A stretch of 64,000 nt of DNA from Clostridiales bacterium (GTDB lineage Bacteria > Bacillota > Clostridia > Saccharofermentanales > Saccharofermentanaceae): positions 1 to 64,000 of the forward strand of contig JAFVDI010000038.1 in assembly GCA_017478485.1 (NCBI GenBank), in the 5' to 3' direction. The notes below the pieces were generated by a model. That model saw nothing but the letters and a program-made list of their open reading frames with translations. It had not been told where the DNA came from and ran no database searches. Shown here one piece after another: positions 40,406 through 48,344 of this stretch. Position 1 is the stretch's first letter. Every line of letters begins with the position of its first letter. The translations under genes were made by a program, and so were the position numbers.

Positions 40406-42324
40406 GAAAGGCGTTCTTTCGGCTCTTCGGAATCAATAAGAACGGAATAGTAATTCTCGTAAATGACCATGCCGGGTTTTGCGCCCGGTATTTTCTTTAC
40501 ATGGGATACGGGACAATAATCTACTTCGGCTTTGAGTTTTCCGGCTCTGGAACCCGCTGCCGCGTTATGCTCCTCAAGAATGATGCTCTTGGAGAAGAAA
40601 GCTGCAAGTGAAGCAGCTTCAAGGATGGAAGAATCCGAAGGCATCTCTTCATTGTCAAAAGGCCTTAAGATAACATGTGTTCCGGGAAGCCCTTTAACAT
40701 GGAACCACCAGTCAGTCTTACGGGAAGCAACGGTAAATGTGAGTTTTTCGTTCTGGATGTTGCTTCTGCCGCATATTATCTCGTGACCGTCTGCAGATCT
40801 GTATCTGCGGAAGGGAAGAGCTTTCTCGGTATTCTTGCTTGGTTTGTTGTTCTTTTTTGCATTTGCGCGCTTTGCGGCCTCGCGGAGCGCTCTTGTGGAT
40901 GCTTTGCCTGATTTGGCAACGCCGACCATTTTATTGGGATCGCCGGCATTCTGCTTTGTGACGGTTCTTGCAGCGTGTGAGCCGTTAACTTCAGCCTTGA
41001 TCTCTTCGTTGATGGCATCAAGGTCTTCCTGGGTAACTGCTGCATCGATTGCTGTCTTGACCGATCTGAGGTACATGATTGCGAGATCGTCATCTTTTAT
41101 ATATTCTTCGGACATTTCAGCCTTGCGCTTAGCCTTTCGGAATCTGCGGTAATAGTCCTGTGCATTGCCGGAAGCATCGAGCGAAGGATCGAGCGGTATG
41201 GATATGACAGAAGGAGGATCAGTAGTGTAATCCTCTGTGTTAAGGACAGTATCCTGGGGCTTGATCATGTACTTATAAGTAAGGATCACGTCTCCGTAAT
41301 GCTTATATTCATCAGCTTTTGCGCCTTCAGCAGCATCTGATTCGTGAACCTCTTTTTTCTTGATGATCTTGGAAAGAGCGCTGTCGGTTATCTGTCTTAG
41401 TCTGTGTTTTGCGGCATCGAGATCCATTTCGGAGAACTTGGCATCGTAATAGAGTCTGATCGCATCCGAGATTGAATCCATGGACTTTGAACTGCTGTAA
41501 CCAGAAAGCTCCATCGGAGCAAACTCGGCAGGAATATTGCATTCGTCAAAGTAAACGTGAGGAGTATAAGATCTAGAAGCAATCTCTGTCAGGAAACAAT
41601 CGAGCCTTTCAAGAAGTCTTTTTCTCGATTCTTCTCCCATAAGTGATATCGTCTGACGTTCATCAGCATCAGACTGAAGGCAAAGCTGCCTTGAAAGCAC
41701 GGGAGACATTCCTTTGACCGAATTTATGATGGCTTTGCCGATTGGGCGTGACTTTTCGTCTTCGATAATGGGAAGTTCGCCATTGCGGACCATATCAAGT
41801 GCTTCTTCGACTGAGAGCTTGTTCTGGGCGGGTGGATAGCTGTAAACCCTTGCAGGCATGACTTCTCTGAGCTTTGAGACCTCAAAATCAACGTGGACCG
41901 AAGAATCCAGGATCTTTCCCGAGCCGTTTACCAGGATTATGTTCGAAAATCGTCCCATGAGTTCGACTATAAGCCTGTATTCCTTAACGTCACGCAGTTC
42001 GTCAGTGTTTGAACAGTGTATTTCGATAACGCGTTCGTATCCGGGATCCGTAACGGCGTTTATCCTTGCTCCGGCAATATATTTACGCAGGAGCATACAA
42101 AAAGAAGGCGGAAGGGCAGGGTTATCCTTTACGTCTTCGGTGATGGTAATGCGCGGAAGGCTCGGATCAGCACAGATAAGGAGTTTCTTTACACCTTCAT
42201 TTGTCCTGATATGAAGGACGACAGAATGCCTGTCAGGCATGAATATCTTGTCGATGCGGGAACCGGACAGAGTCTTGTTCAGGTCATCAGCTAAAAGCTG
42301 GCAGGTAATTCCGTCTAAAGGCAA
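40402..42324 (-). CDS. rqcH: Ribosome-associated quality control factor RqcH (NFACT family)
   Basis: This protein binds stalled 50S subunits and adds alanine tails to the trapped peptide. It is often annotated as a fibronectin-binding protein. The 640-residue product has the NFACT-N domain (MPLDGITCQLLADDLN, RIDKIFMPDRHSVVL, RLIVELMGRFSNIIL), helix-hairpin-helix and coiled-coil parts to about residue 490, and the NFACT-R domain near 510-635 (GRSNIQNEKLTF, DWWFHVKGLPGTHVIL). The start is TTG with GAGG nine bases upstream. It begins four bases after a small membrane-protein gene in a minus-strand run with two PRPP synthetases. Confidence 0.95.
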   Translation of the reverse strand: MPLDGITCQLLADDLNKTLSGSRIDKIFMPDRHSVVLHIRTNEGVKKLLICADPSLPRITITEDVKDNPALPPSFCMLLRKYIAGARINAVTDPGYERVIEIHCSNTDELRDVKEYRLIVELMGRFSNIILVNGSGKILDSSVHVDFEVSKLREVMPARVYSYPPAQNKLSVEEALDMVRNGELPIIEDEKSRPIGKAIINSVKGMSPVLSRQLCLQSDADERQTISLMGEESRKRLLERLDCFLTEIASRSYTPHVYFDECNIPAEFAPMELSGYSSSKSMDSISDAIRLYYDAKFSEMDLDAAKHRLRQITDSALSKIIKKKEVHESDAAEGAKADEYKHYGDVILTYKYMIKPQDTVLNTEDYTTDPPSVISIPLDPSLDASGNAQDYYRRFRKAKRKAEMSEEYIKDDDLAIMYLRSVKTAIDAAVTQEDLDAINEEIKAEVNGSHAARTVTKQNAGDPNKMVGVAKSGKASTRALREAAKRANAKKNNKPSKNTEKALPFRRYRSADGHEIICGRSNIQNEKLTFTVASRKTDWWFHVKGLPGTHVILRPFDNEEMPSDSSILEAASLAAFFSKSIILEEHNAAAGSRAGKLKAEVDYCPVSHVKKIPGAKPGMVIYENYYSVLIDSEEPKERLS

Positions 42325-42328
42325 AACT

Positions 42329-42712
42329 TTATACCTCGGAAACTGAATCTTCGGAAGAATTCTGCTTCGAGAAGACCATCTTTAGTATCCACACTATGAC
42401 GGCAGCTAATATCTCAACGCCGAGTATCTTGAAGAATCTGGAAAAATCATTCCAGGCAAACAGAAGATCGATCCCTATTATAACCAGAACAACGATGATG
42501 AAGATAATGGGCATCATCAAGTGGCTAAGCAAAGGGTTAGCTTTGACCTTTTCAATAAAACCGGGTTCAGGCTGAACGGGAGCAGATCTTCTTGAAGAAC
42601 TGCTCTGACGGCCTGTTGAGGTCTTTCTTGTTCCGGCAGAAGATGATCTTCTCGCTGTTGATGAGGAAGATCTTCTGGTACCTGATGAGTTTCCGGTTGA
42701 ACGCGTAGCCAT
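42329..42712 (-). CDS. Small two-helix membrane protein with Ser/Arg-rich N-terminus
   Basis: I do not recognise the 127-residue product. Residues 1-45 are almost only Ser, Thr, Arg and Gly (such as SSSSTARRSSSAGTRK), so the cytoplasmic tail is basic and disordered. Two hydrophobic helices follow at about residues 63-84 (MMPIIFIIVVLVIIGIDLLF) and 91-110. It is packed between prs (3 bases) and rqcH (4 bases), so it belongs to the same operon. The positive tail could bind nucleic acid or ribosomes at the membrane. That is a guess. Confidence 0.75.
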   Translation of the reverse strand: MATRSTGNSSGTRRSSSSTARRSSSAGTRKTSTGRQSSSSRRSAPVQPEPGFIEKVKANPLLSHLMMPIIFIIVVLVIIGIDLLFAWNDFSRFFKILGVEILAAVIVWILKMVFSKQNSSEDSVSEV

Positions 42713-42715
42713 GTC

Positions 42716-43921
42716 TTAACCGATGTTTTCCTTGGCTTTGAGGAGCTTCTTGATCTTCTCGGTAGGATTGATGAGGTTGGACAGGGAAGCATCGTGGTTG
42801 ATGGCATCGATAAGGAGCGCAACGAACTTGCAAAGATTAACGTCTGCAAACCAGGGAGCCTGAAGGAGCTCGGGACGTCTGTAGATGAGGTTTGTTGCGA
42901 ATACCTTTGTGATGATGCCTTCCTCGTAAGCCTGGTTGAACTTGTCGATGCCTTCAGTGAAGAGACCGAAAGTAACTGCGCAGAGAACTCTGTTTGCGCC
43001 TCTCTGCTTCATTTCGCGTGCGATGTCGAGGATTGAGTCGCCGGATGAGATCATGTCATCGATGATGAGGATATCCTTGCCTTCAACGGAATCACCGAGG
43101 AACTCGTGAGCTACGATCGGGTTACGTCCGTTTACGACAGTTGTATAGTCTCTTCTCTTATAGAATGTTCCGAGAGGCACACCGAGGATGGAAGCATAGT
43201 ACATAGCTCTGGAGATACCGCCTTCATCAGGTGAGATGATCATGAACTTAACGTTGGAGAAGCTTAAGTCAGGGATCTGACGGTACATTTCCTTGATGAT
43301 CTGGTATGTGGTAGGGAGGCTCTCGAAGCCTGCGAGAGGAATAGCGTTAGCAACACGCTCGTCGTGAGCGTCGAAAGTAATGATGTTGGCAACACCGAGC
43401 TCGTAAAGCTCTTCAAGTGCGAAAGCGCAGTCAATGGATTCTCTGGCGTTTCTCTTGTGCTGGCGGCCCTCGTAAAGATAAGGCATGATGACGTTGATAC
43501 GTCTGGATTTACCGGAGCAGGCGAGGATTACACGCTTAAGATCCTGATAGTGATCGTCAGGGCTCATTCTGTTGTCCTGGCCGAACATCTTGTATGTGCA
43601 GGAGCAGTTCATGACATCACTGATAAGGTAAAGGTCATGACCTCTGACTGTATTCTTAACGACAGCCTTGCCTTCGCCGGAAGAGAATCTCGCATTTTCG
43701 AGAGGGATCGTATAATCCTCTCTGAAGAATCCGGGATTGGTGTTGACGAATTGCTCTTTCTGGTATTCCGAACGTCTCTTATTCAGGTAGAAGTTAACCT
43801 TCTCGGTAAATTCCTCACTTCCTTTGAGCGCGAGAAGACCGATAGGGCCAACCGGTGCCATCGGGTTATCACCATATTGGTCATAACGGGAATAAGCTTT
43901 TTCATCGGATGCTGAAGTCAT
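42716..43921 (-). CDS. prs: Ribose-phosphate pyrophosphokinase (PRPP synthetase), copy 1
   Basis: The enzyme makes PRPP from ribose-5-phosphate and ATP for nucleotide synthesis. The 401-residue product is longer than the classic 315-residue form by an N-terminal extension of about 60 residues and some insertions. It keeps the catalytic parts: His in FDAHDERV, the flexible loop YKRRDYT with catalytic Lys255, and the PRPP loop LIIDDMISSGDS. Long forms like this are common in Clostridia. It has a weak ribosome site (AGGCAGG) and follows the second copy by 35 bases. As its active-site loop is intact, this is probably the working enzyme. Confidence 0.92.
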   Translation of the reverse strand: MTSASDEKAYSRYDQYGDNPMAPVGPIGLLALKGSEEFTEKVNFYLNKRRSEYQKEQFVNTNPGFFREDYTIPLENARFSSGEGKAVVKNTVRGHDLYLISDVMNCSCTYKMFGQDNRMSPDDHYQDLKRVILACSGKSRRINVIMPYLYEGRQHKRNARESIDCAFALEELYELGVANIITFDAHDERVANAIPLAGFESLPTTYQIIKEMYRQIPDLSFSNVKFMIISPDEGGISRAMYYASILGVPLGTFYKRRDYTTVVNGRNPIVAHEFLGDSVEGKDILIIDDMISSGDSILDIAREMKQRGANRVLCAVTFGLFTEGIDKFNQAYEEGIITKVFATNLIYRRPELLQAPWFADVNLCKFVALLIDAINHDASLSNLINPTEKIKKLLKAKENIG

Positions 43922-43956
43922 AGTGTGCAGCCTGCCTTTCTTGTGTTGCTGTTACT

Positions 43957-45174
43957 TTATTCGTCTTTTTGTTCAAAAAGCTCTCCGATCCTTATCTGGC
44001 TGGCAAGGTCGGTGAGTCTTGATGTTGAGTTGATGAGGTCGTAGATCGATTCGTCCAGGTTGAGTGCTTCGATGATCCTTGCTACATAAGGGATCATGTT
44101 AGCGTCAACGTACCATTCGCGGTCGAGCAGCTCGGGAGCTCTGTAGATCAGGTTGGTGCAGCATACAGCAGTGATAAGACCTTTTTCGTATGCTTCATCA
44201 AATACTTCAAGTCCGTTGGTAAATAATCCGTACGGAGCAAGGCAGTAAATGTGTTCGGCACCGTAGCTCTTGAGCTTTTCGGCTGTCCTGAGCATTGTGT
44301 TTCCGGAGTTGATCATGTCATCGATAAGGAGGATATCCTTGCCTTTGACATCGTCGCCGAGGAACATGAAGTTCTTGATCGGATGTTCTCCGTTGATCTT
44401 CTGTGTGTAATCCCTGTCTCTATAGAAGATGCCCAGAGGCAGATTCAGGTGAGAAGAGTAAAAAATAGCCCTTGAGACACCGGTCTCGTCGGGGCATACA
44501 ACGATCGTATGATCTTTATCCAGTTTGATGGAACTGAAACGGTTGAGAAGAGAAGATGTCAACTTAAACTGACATCTCGGATACTCAATGCTCATGAGAG
44601 GAACAGCATTCTCGATCCTTCCGTCGTGAGGATCAAATACAATAAGGTTGGCAATTCCCAGTTCATACAGCTTCTTGAGCATTTCGGCACAATCCCAGGA
44701 TTCTCTGTGCGAATCAAGCTTCTCACGCCTTCCTTCGTAAACGAAAGGCATGATAACGTTGATACGCTTGGCTTTGCCCTTAAGAACGGTGATTATCCTC
44801 AAAAGATCCCTGTAATGATCATCAGGGCTGATGACGTGTTCGCCTTCAACCAGGTCATAACTGTAACTGTGTGCAAGAACATCGGTAATGATGTACATAT
44901 CATGACCGCGGACGCTTTCAAGAAGGGAGAAGGTGCCTTCTCCGTTATCATATCTGTTGAAAACTGAATCGATAATATAGTCAGAGCGGCAGTATCCGGG
45001 ACTGTTTACATAGGGATTGCTCTTTTTCTCAACACGTGCGGACCTTTTATTGAAAATAAGATCGGAAACGCTCTTAACGAATTCCTTATTGGCAGTGTGT
45101 GAAATAATACCTATAGGTCCGAAAGGGGGCAAAGAAGCCTGATCAAAACCGGAACTGACATACAGATCGCTCAT
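43957..45174 (-). CDS. PRPP synthetase paralog, copy 2 (altered catalytic loop)
   Basis: The 405-residue protein is a clear homolog of its downstream neighbour over its whole length. It keeps FDPHDGRI and the PRPP loop LLIDDMINSGNT. The flexible catalytic loop, KRR in copy 1, reads RDR here (residues 252-254). The catalytic Lys is therefore Arg and one Arg is Asp. It may be weakly active or a regulatory subunit, as with PRPP synthetase-associated proteins in animals. That comparison is by analogy. The GGAGG site is 13 bases before the ATG, an unusually long gap. It is first of the prs-prs-membrane protein-rqcH run, with a possible promoter (TTGAAT, 16, TAATAT) on the minus strand in the gap before it. 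Confidence 0.85.
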   Translation of the reverse strand: MSDLYVSSGFDQASLPPFGPIGIISHTANKEFVKSVSDLIFNKRSARVEKKSNPYVNSPGYCRSDYIIDSVFNRYDNGEGTFSLLESVRGHDMYIITDVLAHSYSYDLVEGEHVISPDDHYRDLLRIITVLKGKAKRINVIMPFVYEGRREKLDSHRESWDCAEMLKKLYELGIANLIVFDPHDGRIENAVPLMSIEYPRCQFKLTSSLLNRFSSIKLDKDHTIVVCPDETGVSRAIFYSSHLNLPLGIFYRDRDYTQKINGEHPIKNFMFLGDDVKGKDILLIDDMINSGNTMLRTAEKLKSYGAEHIYCLAPYGLFTNGLEVFDEAYEKGLITAVCCTNLIYRAPELLDREWYVDANMIPYVARIIEALNLDESIYDLINSTSRLTDLASQIRIGELFEQKDE

Positions 45175-45313
45175 CGCAGACCAACACCCTCCTCATTAAT
45201 ACTTAAATATTAAAGGATAGTTTTGTTAATTCAAATGACAATCTTTGAATTTTTTGCACGAAAAGAAATTAGAAAGTTGTTGATGTTTTTGTATTGCTTT
45301 ATATATTGCATAG

Positions 45314-45919
45314 TTAGTCTGCGCTAATTATGCCGGAAATAGCGGATTTTAAGTCGTTAATTCCCTTCTTATCCTTGGAAGATACAGCAAAAACAAGGGC
45401 TTCATCCTTAAAATCAAAATAATCTGACAGGATTCCGAGCTGTTTTCTGATCTCGGCATTGGAGAATTTATCACATTTTGTCAGCACCATGATGTAGGGA
45501 ATACCCGCATTATTAAGGTATTCGAGCATTCCGATGTCTTCTTCAGAAGGAGTCCTCCTTATGTCCATGAGGAACAGAACAAGAGAGATCTTTCTTCCGC
45601 ATCTGAAATAGTTGTCACAAAGGTCTGAAAACTTTGCGGTTACTTCCTTTGAAGCAGCAGAATAACCGTATCCGGGGAGGTCTGCAACCAAAGCTTTTCC
45701 GTCAAGATCAAAATATATGATCTCTCTGGTCTTTCCGGGCTTGGAAGAAACTCTCGCAAGCTTGTTGGAAGATGCCAGAGCATTGATAAGAGAGGACTTT
45801 CCGGCGTTGGACCTGCCTGAGATCACGATCTCGGGAAGATCAGTCACCGGAAGACCTTTAACGTCAGCACAAGTGATCTTGTATTTCATATTATTAAAAT
45901 TGATGTTCATATCGTTCAT
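45314..45919 (-). CDS. engB: Ribosome biogenesis GTPase EngB/YsxC
   Basis: This essential TRAFAC-class GTPase acts in late 50S subunit assembly. The 201-residue product has G1 SGRSNAGKSS, G2 and the switch region KPGKTREIIYF, G3 DLPGYGYS, G4 LTKCDKFS and G5 FAVSSKDKKG. ATG 45919 is chosen because AAGG lies nine bases upstream. A GTG at 45931 would sit on that site. It is divergent from comEC, and the triple 10-bp repeat lies between them, so the repeat could also affect engB. Downstream are the PRPP synthetases after a 139-base gap. Confidence 0.95.
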   Translation of the reverse strand: MNDMNINFNNMKYKITCADVKGLPVTDLPEIVISGRSNAGKSSLINALASSNKLARVSSKPGKTREIIYFDLDGKALVADLPGYGYSAASKEVTAKFSDLCDNYFRCGRKISLVLFLMDIRRTPSEEDIGMLEYLNNAGIPYIMVLTKCDKFSNAEIRKQLGILSDYFDFKDEALVFAVSSKDKKGINDLKSAISGIISAD

Positions 45920-45932
45920 AAGTATGTTCACC

Positions 45933-45962
45933 TTGTCGGTAATTGTCGGTTTTTGTAGGTAT
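45933..45962 (+). promoter_or_regulatory. Triple 10-bp direct repeat upstream of comEC
   Basis: TTGTCGGTAA, TTGTCGGTTT and TTGTAGGTAT follow each other with exact 10-base period, and a fourth weak copy (TTTGACGCTG) comes next. The first copy begins 72 bases before the comEC start. A near-identical array stands at 63426-63455. The one-turn period fits repeated binding of a regulator on one DNA face. Confidence 0.6.
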
Positions 45963-45992
45963 TTTGACGCTGATTTTGAGCTTGATACTCTT

Positions 45993-45998
45993 TAAAAT
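45993..45998 (+). promoter_or_regulatory. comEC -10 box
   Basis: TAAAAT ends six bases before the comEC ATG, so RNA could start on that ATG. There is no good -35 at 17 spacing and no ribosome site, which suits an activator-dependent, leaderless message. Confidence 0.35.
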
Positions 45999-46004
45999 CA
46001 AATC

Positions 46005-48335
46005 ATGTCAGATTTTATCAGAATTAAACCCGATATTCCAAGAACTCCGGCAGGCATAGCATCTGAAACAATAGTGGAACGCATGCTTAAAAGACCTTTG
46101 CCGGTTCCTGCGTTTATGCTCTTTGCCGCATGTTCTTTGACTTATCTGTCTGAGAATCTGATTCCAATGTTCGTTTTATCGGTCTTTCTCGCTGCATTAT
46201 GTGTTTATTCATGTAGAAAGAGTGAATATCTCTTGTTCTACTGTTCTTTGATCAGCATTGTCCTGATAATTTCTTGCTGCATCCGCATAACATCGGTCCT
46301 GGGTGTTCCTCTGAATGGAAGTGAAGACGGATACTACAACGGAACAGTTATCTCGTGCGAGAGAAAACTCTCAGGCTCTGACCGGATCAATGTAGTGATA
46401 CAAGGAATCAAGGCTGAATTAAGGTTTGGAAAGGATGTTGAGGTTCCGCAGACTTTCACAGGAGACGTTTTTGTTGTTTCCGGAAAGTTTAAAGTGCCTG
46501 AAAGCCCGGGAAATCCCGGTGAATTTGATTATCCTGCGTATCTGAAGAGCAAAGGCATCAGGTATTTGTTCTATGCAGATACATATTCATTGGTTTCAAA
46601 GGCTTCGGGAATAAAGAAAACATTGCTTTCGTTTCCGGATCTTTGTTATCGGGTCCGTGAAAAACTGTTTGAGAGATTCACATATGGCAGGGACAGTGAA
46701 GATAAGGCTCTGTTGGCCGCAGTCTGTCTTGGTGATTCGTCACTGGCACAAGCCGGTATGATCAGGGATTTCTCTTTGTCAGGGTGTTCACATCTCCTGG
46801 CTGTGTCAGGCACTCATTTCGCAGGCTTTCTGGCTGTTTTGCCGTTCTTTCTGAATGTTCTGGTCCCTGACCGGAGAAGATCTTCAGTTATCTATGTGCT
46901 TTTATCGTTAATGATTGCTTGTGTCACAGGATGGAGTGAATCAGTTACAAGGGCAGCGTTTATGTCTTCTACAGCATTTGCAGGTAAGGATACTGTCTCG
47001 GCAATGTCAGCTGCCGCTCTTATCATGATGGCTGCCGATCCATTCTGTGCTGCAAGAACGGGGTTCCTGTTCAGTTTTTCGGCCTGCATTGCCATAAGAC
47101 TTTTATCAGGCAGGATATCAGGTAAACTGGCATTCCTGAAGGTAAAAAAGAGCATCTTAACGGCTTTGAGCGCGCAGGCTGCTGCATGGCTTGGAACTAT
47201 GCCGTTCTCAACAATGGTAAACAGCAGATATGGTATCGTTCAGTTTATTGTTCAGGCATTGGGCGGAATCATTGCTAAATGTGTTTGTATGATGTTCATT
47301 CCGGGAGTCGTCTTAACCACCGTATTTCCAAAAGATTTCTCATATGCCTTTTCAGCGCCTTCATGCTTATTCCTACGTCTTTTGAGAAAGACTGTCGGAA
47401 CAGGCGGCGGCATTGTTTTGGATACATCATCAGGAAGGCCCTTGAGTACGGTTTTGATATTGAGTTTCTGGATGTTTTTAGTTCTTTTGCTCCTGCCGCC
47501 TTTCTCGGTCAGAAAACTTCTTTTAAAGGTCTCATGCGCATTTCTGGCGGTCAGTACGGGCTTTTTGGTTTCCGGCTTCGTAAGACATGTAAAGGCTGAA
47601 GTGATCTTTGCAGATGTAGGTCAGGGAGACTGCTGTCTGATCATAGCAGGGAGTACCACATGTCTTATCGACAGCGGAACTTATGAAAAAGGCGAAAAGA
47701 ATGTTTCTGATCTGCTCGATTATTATGGTATAAGCCGCGTAGATATTGCATTCATGACACATTGGGACCAGGATCACGCAGGCGGCATCGCGGCACTTGA
47801 TCAGGCAGGCCGTATAGGATGTATATATACCGGATTTGTCGGTTCTGATTCAGATACAAAAGCTTTTGATAAGTCGCTCCTGTCGAGAAAAGCTGATCCA
47901 AAGGCTTTCAGGCGGAATCTTAAGCAGACTAAGGCCGGAGAGGTGTTTGAATTGTCTGAAGATGTCAGGCTGATGGTCATATATCCTGAAAAGTGCGAGA
48001 CGGGAGGCAATCCGGGAAGTCTTGTAATACTTCTCGATTGCTGCGGAAAGACAATGCTTTTCACCGGTGATATCGATGCTGAAACCGAAGAAATACTTGC
48101 ATCTTCAGATTTGGTACGAGATGTTGATCTACTGAAGGTATCCCATCACGGATCAAGATATTCGAGCTGCAGCTCTTTCCTTGGCAGTTCAAAGCCTGAG
48201 ATTGCAGTCATTCAGGTCGGGAAGAATAATCTTTACGGACATCCTTCGCCCAAAACACTTGAAAGACTTGCTAAAACCGGAAGTGAGGTTTACAGGACCG
48301 ATATTGACGGCGCCGTGATATTGGAATTCTATTGA
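46005..48335 (+). CDS. comEC: DNA uptake channel ComEC/Rec2
   Basis: This protein would form the membrane channel for single-stranded DNA during natural transformation. The 776-residue product has N-terminal helices, an OB-like DUF4131 region (about 90-200), and the Competence domain of many helices with the hallmark CSHLLAVSGTHFAGFL near residue 265. A C-terminal metallo-beta-lactamase domain has VGQGDCCLI, THWDQDHAGG (about 585), LFTGDID and KVSHHGSRYSS. All major domains are present. The ATG has no Shine-Dalgarno sequence. No comEA is adjacent. The triple repeat upstream is shared with a pilus-like locus. Convergent DUF2142 gene ends nine bases away. Confidence 0.94.
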   Translation: MSDFIRIKPDIPRTPAGIASETIVERMLKRPLPVPAFMLFAACSLTYLSENLIPMFVLSVFLAALCVYSCRKSEYLLFYCSLISIVLIISCCIRITSVLGVPLNGSEDGYYNGTVISCERKLSGSDRINVVIQGIKAELRFGKDVEVPQTFTGDVFVVSGKFKVPESPGNPGEFDYPAYLKSKGIRYLFYADTYSLVSKASGIKKTLLSFPDLCYRVREKLFERFTYGRDSEDKALLAAVCLGDSSLAQAGMIRDFSLSGCSHLLAVSGTHFAGFLAVLPFFLNVLVPDRRRSSVIYVLLSLMIACVTGWSESVTRAAFMSSTAFAGKDTVSAMSAAALIMMAADPFCAARTGFLFSFSACIAIRLLSGRISGKLAFLKVKKSILTALSAQAAAWLGTMPFSTMVNSRYGIVQFIVQALGGIIAKCVCMMFIPGVVLTTVFPKDFSYAFSAPSCLFLRLLRKTVGTGGGIVLDTSSGRPLSTVLILSFWMFLVLLLLPPFSVRKLLLKVSCAFLAVSTGFLVSGFVRHVKAEVIFADVGQGDCCLIIAGSTTCLIDSGTYEKGEKNVSDLLDYYGISRVDIAFMTHWDQDHAGGIAALDQAGRIGCIYTGFVGSDSDTKAFDKSLLSRKADPKAFRRNLKQTKAGEVFELSEDVRLMVIYPEKCETGGNPGSLVILLDCCGKTMLFTGDIDAETEEILASSDLVRDVDLLKVSHHGSRYSSCSSFLGSSKPEIAVIQVGKNNLYGHPSPKTLERLAKTGSEVYRTDIDGAVILEFY

Positions 48336-48344
48336 TCTTGCGCT

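Noticed and set aside
46005..48335. comEC start further upstream with a ribosome site
   Set aside because: I looked for an alternative start with a Shine-Dalgarno sequence near 46005 and found none. The ATG at 46005 gives a plausible N-terminus, so it is kept.
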